Part shown: positions 6,759 through 16,064 of the stretch, in pieces
Numbering within the stretch: the stretch's first letter is position 1
How the letters are laid out: every line of letters begins with the position of its first letter
DNA from: Leucobacter aridicollis
GTDB lineage: Bacteria > Actinomycetota > Actinomycetes > Actinomycetales > Microbacteriaceae
Direction: 5' to 3'
Assembly: GCF_024399335.1 (NCBI RefSeq)
Contig: NZ_CP075339.1
Coordinates: forward strand, 744,001 to 808,000
Length of the DNA: 64,000 bases
Made by a program: the position numbers and the translations under genes
The notes under the pieces: generated by a model
What the model saw: only the letters and a program-made list of their open reading frames with translations
What the model was told of the DNA's origin: nothing
The model's database searches: none

Positions 6759-8120
6759 CTAGGATACCGATACTCGTACGTGGTCGAGAACCCCCAGAGT
6801 CGCAGCCACCTCTGCGCTGAGGTCTCGGTCGCGCAACTCGTGCGAGCTGTCTGCGAGCGCCGGGGCACCCGCGACGCCGCCGGGCAACCGCCCGAGCGCG
6901 ACGCCGATGCAGGCGAGCAGCGTGCGGTATGCGCTGTCGGCGCGCGCGAGCCTGCGCACCGCGTGGGCGGTGAATGGGGCGTGCTCCTCGGCGCCCTGAG
7001 AGACGTTCACGCCGTACGCACCGTGTGCGGCGGCGGCCTCCCTGATCTCGGCGACCGCCGCGGCCGCTGCGTATTCGAGCATCATCGCCCCGGTCGCGTC
7101 TGCGCTGCCGTCGCTGAGGAAGTCGGCCGCGCCCGTGAAGCGCGCGTCGAGCAGCAGCCCGAGCCGCGCGGCGGCGAGGCTCGCCTCGTGGGCGAGCGCG
7201 CGCAGCAACCCGTCGATCGCGAGCGCGAGCTCGACGGTGTAGAAGTTGCCGACGTGTGCCACGTCGCCCTGCGGCAGCGCGACCGGGTTCTCGAAGCGCG
7301 CGTTGATGCCGATCTCGACGGTGTCTGCCGCCGTGTTCCAGGCGCGCAGCACGCTGCCGTGCGAGTGCGGGGCGAGCCGCACCGAGAACGGTTCCTGTAC
7401 CCGGGAGGCGGGGGCGGTGCCGCGGATCGCGCGCAGTCGCTCGGCGACCTGCCGCACCTCGGCGTGCTGCGGCGCGAGCGCTTCGGCCGAGAAGTGGTCG
7501 TGCGTCGAGTGCACTGCCCGGGCGACGAGCCCAGTGAGCTCGACCCCGGCGGCGAACGCGCGCGCGCTCGACTGCAGCGTGAGCGCCGCGTCGGCGTAGG
7601 TGAGCGCCCCAGAGCTCATGAACGGCAGGCCGTCGCTCGGCAGAAACGCGACCCCGGTCTCGGTGAGGTGGAGGGCGACGGCGGCAAGCGCGCCAATGTC
7701 GCCCGTGCCGAGCGACACTCCATAGTGGATCGTTGGCAGCTCAACGCCCCCGGCAGCAGCAGCGAGTCCCGCCGCGAGCTCGGAGCTCACGCCCGAGCCG
7801 CCCTGCGCGATCTGGATCGAGCGGATGAGCAGCGTTGCCCGCGTACGATCCGGATCAACGGTCTCGCCGATCTGCAGCGCGTGCGCCTGCCAGAGCCGCA
7901 CGCACGACTCGAGGTCGCGCTCGACCGCAACAAACCTGCGCGCGCCAACCCCGGTTGAGAGGCCGTACACCTCCTTGTGCGCCGCGGCCGCGAGCAGGTT
8001 GCGGTGCCCTTCGGCGATGCGGATCTCGTCGTCCGCGGCGAGCTCTGCGCGGAGTTCTTGGCGCGCGAACTGCTCCACCTGGGCGAGGCTCCAGCGCGAA
8101 CCGAGTGCCTTCGCGGTCAT
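6759..8120 (-). CDS. hutH: Histidine ammonia-lyase-like protein with variant MIO motif
   Basis: A 453-residue aromatic amino acid lyase-family protein that would deaminate histidine to urocanate in the cytoplasm. It has YGLSTGVG (about 52-59, equivalent to the YGVNTGFG loop carrying the catalytic Tyr), an Arg-containing FSVRLAP block, GDVAHVGNF and a late SQGAEEH segment. The MIO-forming Ala-Ser-Gly of the canonical GASGDLAPL is replaced: the sequence reads SLGTGDIGALA (about 146-156), giving Gly-Thr-Gly. It is shorter than typical HutH of around 510 residues. Its start overlaps the hutI stop by 4 bases and it lies in an otherwise complete hut locus, so the pathway role is well supported, but whether a MIO group forms from Thr is unknown. 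A non-canonical or inactive lyase is possible. Confidence 0.8.
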   Translation of the reverse strand: MTAKALGSRWSLAQVEQFARQELRAELAADDEIRIAEGHRNLLAAAAHKEVYGLSTGVGARRFVAVERDLESCVRLWQAHALQIGETVDPDRTRATLLIRSIQIAQGGSGVSSELAAGLAAAAGGVELPTIHYGVSLGTGDIGALAAVALHLTETGVAFLPSDGLPFMSSGALTYADAALTLQSSARAFAAGVELTGLVARAVHSTHDHFSAEALAPQHAEVRQVAERLRAIRGTAPASRVQEPFSVRLAPHSHGSVLRAWNTAADTVEIGINARFENPVALPQGDVAHVGNFYTVELALAIDGLLRALAHEASLAAARLGLLLDARFTGAADFLSDGSADATGAMMLEYAAAAAVAEIREAAAAHGAYGVNVSQGAEEHAPFTAHAVRRLARADSAYRTLLACIGVALGRLPGGVAGAPALADSSHELRDRDLSAEVAATLGVLDHVRVSVS

Positions 8121-9448
8121 GCCCCGGGCTCGATCCTGCGGCCGCGACGGGCGACCACCTCGCCGCCGATATAGACCTCGGCAGCGAGGTTTGAACCGAG
8201 GCGGTGCACGATCTGGCCGTGCTCGGCGACGTCCCAGAGCACGAAGTCAGCGGTCTTGCCGACCTCGATGCTGCCGCGCTCGCCGCCGGTGCCGAGCGCG
8301 TGCGCGGCGTTGATGGTTGCGAGGTTCCAGACCGCTGCGAACGACATCCGGTACAGGCGCGCGGCGAGCTGCATGGTGAGCTGCATCGAGGTGCACGGTG
8401 CGGTGCCGGGGTTGTAGTCGGTCGAGAGCGCGAGCGCCGCACCCGACTCGACGAGGCGATCCGCCCAGGCGACGAGGTCGCGCGGCTGCTTCGCCGATCC
8501 ACCGACACCGACACCGGCCCCCGCACCGGCCCCGCTGCGGCCCGGAGTGACATCGAGCAGATGCATGTTTGCGGCTGGGAAGATCACCCCGACGGTCTCG
8601 GACCCGGCAAGCGCTGCGAGACTGTCGTCGCCAACGAAATCGAGGTGGTCGACCGTGAGTGCCCCGGCATCGGCGGCGATTCCTGTGCCCGACACGTCGC
8701 CGGTCTGGTCGGCGTGGACGCGCAGCGTGAACCCGTGCTCCCGCGCCGCGGCGATAAGCCGCTCGCCCTCCGCCGCGGTGAACGAGACGGGGTCGATTGC
8801 GATGTCGCAGGTGTCTGACAGCTTCCGCGCGGCTGGCATCATCGCGATGACCTCGGCGATGTACGCCTCGCGGTCGTCGCGGTGCCGCTCGGGCACGGTG
8901 TGGGCACCGAGGAACGTGCTTTCGAGTGCGACGGGGTGGTCGATTGCGGCCGCGAGTTCGAGCAGCCTGAGTTCGGAGCGCTCGCTGAGCCCGTAGCCGC
9001 TCTTCGCCTCGACAGCAGTGGTGCCCGAGGCGAGCATGTCGTCGAGAATCGTCTCGGCGTGCGCGAGGAGCGCAGCGTCGCTCGCCTCGGCGGTCGCGTT
9101 GATTGTGGATCTGATCCCGCCGTCGATCCCGACAGCCGGCCGCTCGAGCACCTTCGCCTCCCACTCGGCGTGCCGCGATCCACCGTGGATCAGGTGGGTG
9201 TGCGGATCGCTGAACGCAGGGGAGACGAGGCGGCCGCCCGCGTCGACGTGACGCGTGGCGCTGTACCGCTCGAGGAGTTCGTCGGCGCTGCCGACGGCGA
9301 CGATCTTGCCCTCGTTTACCGCGAACGCGCCGCCAGGAATCACCTCGATGTGATTGAGCGCGTCGCCCCGAACCGGGCCCGCGGCGGCGCTGCGCGCGGT
9401 GAGTAGTTCGGAGGTGTTGAGAACCAGCAGGTCGATGTTTTCTTGCAT
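8117..9448 (-). CDS. hutI: Imidazolonepropionase
   Basis: A 443-residue amidohydrolase that opens imidazolonepropionate to N-formiminoglutamate, step 3 of histidine degradation. Visible are the metal-binding DPHTHLIHGG (about 79-88), the substrate loop KSGYGLS, FLGAHTVP, the metal-ligand segment HADQTGD, DHLDFVGDDS, and the late STDYNPGTAP block with its catalytic Asp. A Gly/Ala run (GAGAGAGVGVGG) is inserted near residue 300 and is not part of the usual fold. It is the first gene of the leftward arm; the start at 9448 is preceded on the minus strand by a GAGGG ribosome site. It overlaps the hutH-like gene by 4 bases. Confidence 0.95.
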   Translation of the reverse strand: MQENIDLLVLNTSELLTARSAAAGPVRGDALNHIEVIPGGAFAVNEGKIVAVGSADELLERYSATRHVDAGGRLVSPAFSDPHTHLIHGGSRHAEWEAKVLERPAVGIDGGIRSTINATAEASDAALLAHAETILDDMLASGTTAVEAKSGYGLSERSELRLLELAAAIDHPVALESTFLGAHTVPERHRDDREAYIAEVIAMMPAARKLSDTCDIAIDPVSFTAAEGERLIAAAREHGFTLRVHADQTGDVSGTGIAADAGALTVDHLDFVGDDSLAALAGSETVGVIFPAANMHLLDVTPGRSGAGAGAGVGVGGSAKQPRDLVAWADRLVESGAALALSTDYNPGTAPCTSMQLTMQLAARLYRMSFAAVWNLATINAAHALGTGGERGSIEVGKTADFVLWDVAEHGQIVHRLGSNLAAEVYIGGEVVARRGRRIEPGA

Positions 9449-9480
9449 TTTCCCTCGATGTAACGGTTTTTGATTGGCGC

Positions 9481-9509
9481 TTGACAGCTTGCGAAGCGTC
9501 TGCGTTAAT
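9481..9509 (+). promoter_or_regulatory. Promoter of the hutU arm
   Basis: TTGACA (9481-9486), 17-base spacer, GTTAAT (9504-9509): a near-consensus housekeeping promoter, 60 bases ahead of the hutU ATG. The ribosome site AAAGGAG lies at 9556-9562. Confidence 0.7.
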
Positions 9510-9540
9510 GAGTAAAGCGTTTCACGTGATGATTCGCAAG
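9488..9540. promoter_or_regulatory. Candidate operator, hutI/hutU intergenic
   Basis: CTTGCGAA (9488-9495) and TTCGCAAG (9533-9540) are perfect inverted copies placed on both sides of the -10 region and transcript start of hutU. Positioned for repression by looping or by two bound dimers; the IclR regulator of this locus is the obvious candidate. Confidence 0.4.
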
Positions 9541-9568
9541 TATTTCATACAATGCAAAGGAGCAACAG

Positions 9569-11269
9569 ATGGAGCGGGTGTCACCCGGTACTGGCCGAGA
9601 GCTACGCTGTCGGGGTTGGCGTCAGGAAGGCATCCTGCGGATGCTCGAAAACACGCTCCACAACGCCGAGCGTCCCGAGGATCTGGTGATCTACGGCGGC
9701 ATCGGCAAGGCTGCCCGCGACCACGAGAGCCTGCGCGGGATCATCGAGTCGCTGAAGGTGCTCGGCGACAATGAGACGCTCGTTGTGCAGTCGGGCCGCG
9801 CGGTTGCGATCATGCCAAGCTCCGTCGCTGCGCCCCGCGTGCTCATCGCCAACGCAAACGTTGTGCCGCGCGCCGCCACCCGCGAGGAGTTCTTTGACCT
9901 CAGCGACCGCGGCCTCACCATGCACGGCCAGTACACGGCAGGCAGCTGGGCGTACATCGGCGGGCAGGGGATCGTGCAGGGCACCTTCGAGACCTTCGCC
10001 GCGGCAGCAGAGCGCGCGTTCGGCGGCGACCTCACCGGCAAGATCGTGCTCACCGCAGGTCTCGGCGGCATGGGTCAGCCCCAGGGGCGCGCGGTGCGGA
10101 TGAACGGGGGAGTCGCGCTCATCGCCGAGCTCAACCGTCAGCTCATCGAGCAGCGGATCGAGGCCGGCAGCGTCGACGAGGTGTTCGACACCCTCGACGC
10201 GGCGTGGGAGCGCGCAGAAGCGCTCGCCGCGCAGGGCGAAGCGCGCGTGCTCGCGGTCGTGCAGAACGCGGCGGACGTCGCAGAGCAGCTCGCAGATCTG
10301 GATCGCGTCCCCGCGATCACCACCGACCAGACGAGCGCGCACGACCTGCTGCACGGCTACATCCCATCCGGCCTGAGCTTCGCCGAGGCGACGCAGCTGC
10401 GCGCCGAGGATCCTGACGGGTACCTGCGCCGCAGTGAGGCAACCCTGCTGCGCCACGTCACAGCGCTCGTGCGGCTGAAAGAAGCGGGATCGGTGGTGTT
10501 CGAGTACGGCAACGACATCCGCCAGGCCGCCCGCCGCCTCGGCCACGAGCGCGCAGACGAGATTCCCGGCTTCGTGCCCGAGTACATCCGGCCGTCGTTC
10601 GGCGTGGGGCGCGGCCCGTTCCGCTGGGTCTGCCTGAGCGGCGACATCGCCGACCGCGACAGGCTCGACCGCGCGGCACGCGAGCTCTTCCCCGACGACA
10701 CCCGCCTGAACACCTGGCTCGACCGCGCAGCCTCCGAAACCCCGGTTGAGGGGCTGCCCGCGCGCATCTGCTGGATCGGGCATGGCCAGCGCGCCGCGAT
10801 GGCGCTTGAGATCAACCGCCTCGTCGCGAACGGCGAGCTGTCGGGACCCGTCGCGATCACCCGCGACCACCTCGACTCCGGCTCGTGCGCGTACCCGACC
10901 CGCGAGACCGAGAAGATGCCCGACGGTTCAGACGTCATTGCCGACTGGCCGTACCTCAACGCGATGCTCAACGTCGCGGGCGGCGCAGACCTCGTCGCGA
11001 TCCACCAGAACGCGGGGATCATCGGTGGTTCAGTCTCCGCTGGCATGACGATGGTGCTCGACGGCACCGAGCTCAGCGCGGCGCGCGCCCGCATCTGCTT
11101 CGAGAACGATCCTGCGATTGGCGTGATCCGCCACGCGAGCGCGGGCGTTCCGGAGGCCGTGGCGTACCTGCCGCAGAGCGGGATCCGCGCCGTCGGGGTT
11201 GGCGAGGTTGAGGATCGCGCAGCCGGTGCGAGCACGGCCGACAGCACTACCGCCGGGGTCGGCGCATGA
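9569..11269 (+). CDS. hutU: Urocanate hydratase
   Basis: A 566-residue urocanase converting urocanate to imidazolonepropionate with tightly bound NAD+. The start region ELRCRGWRQEGILRML and YGGIGKAARDHE match the N-terminus, and the urocanase signature GLPARICWIG with its conserved Cys is present around residues 396-405. RDHLDSGS then RETEKM and NAGIIGGSVSAGM complete the C-terminal block. The length is normal for the family. ATG at 9569 has AAAGGAG six bases upstream. It heads the rightward hut arm and overlaps hutG by 4 bases (ATGA). Confidence 0.96.
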   Translation: MERVSPGTGRELRCRGWRQEGILRMLENTLHNAERPEDLVIYGGIGKAARDHESLRGIIESLKVLGDNETLVVQSGRAVAIMPSSVAAPRVLIANANVVPRAATREEFFDLSDRGLTMHGQYTAGSWAYIGGQGIVQGTFETFAAAAERAFGGDLTGKIVLTAGLGGMGQPQGRAVRMNGGVALIAELNRQLIEQRIEAGSVDEVFDTLDAAWERAEALAAQGEARVLAVVQNAADVAEQLADLDRVPAITTDQTSAHDLLHGYIPSGLSFAEATQLRAEDPDGYLRRSEATLLRHVTALVRLKEAGSVVFEYGNDIRQAARRLGHERADEIPGFVPEYIRPSFGVGRGPFRWVCLSGDIADRDRLDRAARELFPDDTRLNTWLDRAASETPVEGLPARICWIGHGQRAAMALEINRLVANGELSGPVAITRDHLDSGSCAYPTRETEKMPDGSDVIADWPYLNAMLNVAGGADLVAIHQNAGIIGGSVSAGMTMVLDGTELSAARARICFENDPAIGVIRHASAGVPEAVAYLPQSGIRAVGVGEVEDRAAGASTADSTTAGVGA

Positions 11270-12281
11270 GCGGGCTCACCCCCGTTGCCCACGGACTCCT
11301 CGGGGCCGAGATCAGTGGCCCGGAGGAGATCGCGGCGGGCGACATCGCGGTGTTCGGTGCGCCGTATGGCTCGCCGTACTGGATGAGCGGGGTGCACTCT
11401 GACGCGGCAAACGCGCCACGCGTGTTCCGCGAGCGCGCGAACCAGCGCTTCGGCGTGCACCAGAACCGTTACGACTTCTCGCTCGGCGGCACGCTGCTCG
11501 GCGACACCGGTGTGCGGCTGCACGACCTCGGCGACCTCGTGGGCGACCCGCGCGATCTCCCGGGCAACGCCGCAGCGGTGACCGCGACCGTGCGCGACAT
11601 CGTGGATCGCGGTGGCGTGCCGATCGTGCTCGGCGGCGACGACTCCGTGCCGATTCTTGCTGCTGCTGGTTTTGCCGGACCCACGGGGTCCGCGGGGTCG
11701 GGCGGCGGGCCGGGGGCTGCGGCAGATGCAGACGCCGCCGATGCAGCCACGGCAGCCGCCCCGCGGATCAACGTGCTGCAGATCGACGCGCACATCGACT
11801 TCGCAGACGTCGCGCACGGCCGCGCCGACGGGTTCTCGAGCACGATGCGGCGCATCCGCGAGATGGGCTGGGTCGGGCAGATCGTGCAGGTCGGCGCGCG
11901 CGGCACCGGCAGCGCGACCCCGGCGGACTACGACGCTGCGGTCGCCGCGGGAAACGTCATCGTGCCGATGGCGGAGGTGCGCCGCAACGGCATCGAGAGT
12001 GTCATCGAACGGATGAACACCGACCTGCCGTGGTTTGTCACCCTCGACGTCGATGGCCTCGACCCGACGATCGCCCCCGGCACCAGCTGTCCCGTGCCTG
12101 GCGGCCTGAGCTTCGACGAGGCCGAGGCGCTGCTCGCCGCGGTCGGCGGCACGCTCGGGCTCGCAGGCATCGACATCGTCGAGCACTTCCCGTCGCTCGA
12201 CGTCAGAGACACCACTTCAACTACACTTTCCCGGCTGCTCTCCGTGCTCATCGGAAACGCCGCACGATCGAGGAGACACGC

Positions 12282-12285
<4 letters not shown>
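11266..12285 (+). CDS. hutG: Formimidoylglutamase (arginase/agmatinase fold)
   Basis: A 339-residue ureohydrolase-fold enzyme expected to hydrolyse N-formimidoyl-glutamate to glutamate and formamide, the last hut step. Metal-binding blocks are GGDDS (about 123-127; most family members have GGDHS), DAHIDFAD (about 172-179) and TLDVDGLDP (about 260-268). Between the first two lies a 30-residue Ala/Gly/Asp-rich insertion that looks like a repeat-expanded loop. It overlaps hutU upstream and the transporter ATPase downstream, both by ATGA, showing that catabolism and uptake are one transcript. Confidence 0.9.
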
Positions 12286-13348
<1,063 letters not shown>

Positions 13349-13352
<4 letters not shown>

Positions 13353-13996
13353 TCGAGTGGATCGCTGACAACCTGCAGCGCGTGCTCGGTCTCGCGGGGC
13401 TGCACTCCGTGCTCGCGGCAGCCGCGACGCTCATCGGCCTCGTGCTCGCGCTCGTGCTCGGCATGCTCGTCGCCCGCACCCGGTGGACGGCGGGGGCGAT
13501 GCTCGCGATCAGCGGTGTGCTCTTCACGATTCCGTCGCTCACGCTGCTCATCTTTATCCCGGTGCTGCTTGGCACCAAGATCCTCGACCCGATCAACATC
13601 GTCATCGCGCTCTCGGTGTACTCGTTCGCGCTCCTGTTTGGCGGCGTCGTCGAGGCGCTCCGGGCGGTTCCGGTGGAGACGCGGCAGGCGGCAGAGGCGA
13701 TGGGGATCGGCAGGCTGCGCCTGCTCTTCACGGTCGAGCTGCCGATTGCGATCCCGGTGATCGCTGCAACGCTGCGGGTCGCGGCGGTGTCGAACGTCAG
13801 CCTCGTCTCGGTCGGCGCGCTCATCGGTGTCGGTGGCCTCGGCGACCTCTTCACCGAGGGGTTCCAGCGGAGCTACCTCGTGCCGATCATCTGGGGCATC
13901 CTGCTGAGCGTTCTGCTCGCCCTCGTGTTCGACATGATTGTGGTGCTCATCGAACGAGTATCTACCCCCTGGGTGAAGGCAGGTGAGCAGCGATGA
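13349..13996 (+). CDS. ABC permease, OpuCB/HutW type
   Basis: A 215-residue inner-membrane permease with five to six hydrophobic helices and the EAA cytoplasmic loop ([18 protein letters not shown]) that contacts the ATPase. It overlaps both neighbours by 4 bases (ATGA). Together with the second permease it should form the channel of the quaternary-amine-family importer attached to the hut arm. Confidence 0.88.
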
Positions 13997-14709
13997 TTCT
14001 GCAACAGATTCTTGAGTTCTTCTCGAACCCGGCGAACTGGTCTGGGCCAGACGGCATCCCCGTGCGGCTCGGCGAGCACCTGCTCTACACGGTGATCGTC
14101 GTCGCGATCGGCATCCTCATCGCGATCCCGGTCGGCGCGCTCATCGGGCACACCCGCCGCGGCGCCTGGCTTGTCATCAACATCGCAAACGGCTCTCGCG
14201 CGCTCCCGACCCTCGGCCTCCTCACCCTCATGGTGCTGCTGCTCGGACTCGGGTTCCTGCCAGCCGCGATCGTGCTGGTGGTGCTCGCGATCCCGCCGAT
14301 GCTCACCGCGACCTACGCGGGCGTGCGCGGTGTCGACCCCGCGGTCGTTGACGCGGCCCGTGGAATCGGGATGCCTGAGTGGCGGATCCTCGTCACTGTC
14401 GAGCTGCCGATCGCAGCGCGCGTGATCGTGAGCGGCATCAGGTCGTCGGTGCTGCAGGTCATCGCAACCGCGACGGTCGCCGCGTACATCGCGCTCGGCG
14501 GTCTCGGCCGCTTCCTGCTCGACGGCCTCGCGCTGCGCGACTACGGCGAGATGGCGGGTGGCGCACTGCTCGTCGCTGGGCTCGCGCTCATCACCGATGG
14601 GCTCTTTGCGCTCGGGGGTATTCGCCGCAAGAAGCCGCTCGCGAAGGCCGAGGCGGTCGCGGCGGAGGCGACCGAGACCCGTGCCGTCAGGCTCACTGAA
14701 CAGCCCTAA
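13993..14709 (+). CDS. ABC permease, OpuCD/HutW type
   Basis: A 238-residue permease with about six membrane helices and an EAA-type loop ([20 protein letters not shown]). It is a paralogue of the preceding permease in fold, forming the heteromeric pair typical of OpuC systems. The last 25 residues are Ala/Glu-rich and cytoplasmic. The ATG overlaps the upstream stop. The lipoprotein gene follows after a 49-base gap with its own ribosome site. Confidence 0.88.
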   Translation: MILQQILEFFSNPANWSGPDGIPVRLGEHLLYTVIVVAIGILIAIPVGALIGHTRRGAWLVINIANGSRALPTLGLLTLMVLLLGLGFLPAAIVLVVLAIPPMLTATYAGVRGVDPAVVDAARGIGMPEWRILVTVELPIAARVIVSGIRSSVLQVIATATVAAYIALGGLGRFLLDGLALRDYGEMAGGALLVAGLALITDGLFALGGIRRKKPLAKAEAVAAEATETRAVRLTEQP

Positions 14710-14758
14710 CCATTCTTTTGAATCTCTCTCACACCCTGTACACCCGGAAGGAATTTCA

Positions 14759-15655
14759 ATGAAGAAAACAGTTCTTGCCGCGGCCGCCGCGGCAGTCGCA
14801 CTCACCCTCGGAGGCTGCGCAAGCAGCGGCTCACTCGACGGTGGATCTGAGGAGTCGAGCGGCGACACCATCACCATCGGCTCCGCCAACTTCTCGGAGA
14901 ACGTGCTGCTCGCGCACATCTACGCTGAGGCGCTGGAGGACGCGGGAGTTGCAACGACCGTGAAGCCAAACATCGGCAGCCGCGAGGTGATCATTCCGGC
15001 GCTGCAAGACGGCAGCATCGACATCGTGCCAGAGTACAGCGGCGCGCTGCTCGCGTACCTCGGTGGCGACGAGACCGCGTTCAGCTCGGAAGACGTGCTC
15101 AAGGCGCTCGACGCAGTCGTGCCCGAGGGCACGACGCTGCTTGAGGCCGCATCGGCTGAGGACAAGGACACGCTCGTCGTGACCGCCGAGACCGCAGAGA
15201 AGTACAACCTCGTGTCGATCGGCGATCTGCAGCCCGTTGCCGGGGAGCTCGTGCTCGGCGGCCCGCCGGAGACGAAGGACCGCCGCGCGGGCGTGCCCGG
15301 CCTGAAGGAGCTCTACGACGTCACGTTTGGCGAGTTCAAGTCGGTCGACCTTGGCGGCCCGCTCACCGTTGCCGGCCTGAATGGCGGCGACATCGATGTG
15401 GCCCTCATGTTCACCACGCAGTCTGCGATCGCCGAGAACAATTTTGTGTCGCTTGAAGACCCCGAGTACATGTCGCTCGCTGAGAACATCATTCCGATCG
15501 TGCGCAGCGACCGCGCAGACGACACGGTCACGGAGGCGCTGAACGCGGTGTCGGCGAAGCTCACCACCGAGGATCTCATCCGCATGAACCGCGAGATCGA
15601 GGTCGATAAGAAGGATCCGCAGAAGGTCGCGCGAGCCTACGTCGATTCGCTCTAG
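14759..15655 (+). CDS. ABC substrate-binding lipoprotein, OpuCC/HutX type
   Basis: A 298-residue protein with a lipoprotein signal (MKKTVLAAA to lipobox LGGC, Cys about 20) and an OpuAC/ProX-type periplasmic-binding fold (ITIGSANFSENVLLAHIYAE at the N-terminal lobe, IVPEYSGALLAYLG mid-domain). It anchors in the membrane and delivers substrate to the two permeases. The ATG at 14759 follows CGGAAGGAATTT; frames extending upstream are in the permease gene and unlikely. Histidine, urocanate or a betaine are the plausible ligands; context favours the first two. Confidence 0.9.
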   Translation: MKKTVLAAAAAAVALTLGGCASSGSLDGGSEESSGDTITIGSANFSENVLLAHIYAEALEDAGVATTVKPNIGSREVIIPALQDGSIDIVPEYSGALLAYLGGDETAFSSEDVLKALDAVVPEGTTLLEAASAEDKDTLVVTAETAEKYNLVSIGDLQPVAGELVLGGPPETKDRRAGVPGLKELYDVTFGEFKSVDLGGPLTVAGLNGGDIDVALMFTTQSAIAENNFVSLEDPEYMSLAENIIPIVRSDRADDTVTEALNAVSAKLTTEDLIRMNREIEVDKKDPQKVARAYVDSL

Positions 15656-15681
15656 TCGCGCAGACCCTGAGGGTGAAGCTC

Positions 15682-15744
15682 GAGAGACCTTCGTGGCCGA
15701 ATGCGAGCCGGTATGAACCCGGTTCGCGGCTACGAAGGTCTCTC
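15682..15744 (+). terminator. Very long hairpin ending the hut/importer operon
   Basis: Two stacked stems. The outer arms 15682-15699 and 15727-15744 pair over 18 bases with one G-U (GAGAGACCTTCGT... / ...ACGAAGGTCTCTC). The inner arms 15704-15711 and 15719-15726 (CGAGCCGG / CCGGTTCG) pair over 8 bases with one G-U, closing a 7-base loop; a 4-base bulge separates them. It starts 26 bases after the lipoprotein stop. There is no long T-run, so it may end transcription, stabilise mRNA, or be a mobile palindromic unit. Confidence 0.6.
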
Positions 15745-16064
15745 TCTGCTGTCCCAATCACATACGTGCCGCGCTGGTCTGAAGGTGTCAGGAGCCCAAG
15801 CGTTGTGCGCAGGTCCGGGCTGCAGCCTTCGAGGTCGACCAGGTGGATCGGCCCGAGTAATTCGTAGCGAAAGTCGCTACGGGTATTTCGGTCGTTCGAA
15901 GTTCGTGTCACAACGCCGCAAGGCCAACAACCCTCCCGTCCACCCGCAGGCAACCTTCGCGCTACCTGGCCTCCCTACGCTGACTTGAGCGTCCGGCGGC
16001 CATTCAATTATTCCTTTGCTGCCGCACGCGCATTCCAAAACTTAAGAAAGGTCTGCGGCAACTC
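15745..16064. other. Intergenic region with a second hairpin
   Basis: No gene is supported here. A perfect 8-bp hairpin CGTAGCGA-AAG-TCGCTACG lies at 15863-15881. The right end should hold the promoter of the surface protein, with a purine-rich AAGAAAGG at 16044-16051. Confidence 0.4.

Noticed and set aside
6435..7958. 507-codon open frame opposite the hutH-like gene
   Set aside because: Antisense shadow of a GC-rich gene: composition dominated by Arg/Glu/Ala, no motifs, no ribosome site.
10357..12186. 609-codon minus-strand frame across hutU and hutG
   Set aside because: Both plus-strand genes are unmistakable; the antisense frame has no family similarity and only reflects third-position GC.
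15700..15730. GGTTCG-containing hairpin resembling a tRNA T-arm
   Set aside because: No acceptor or anticodon stem fits; it is the inner part of the long hairpin after the binding-protein gene.
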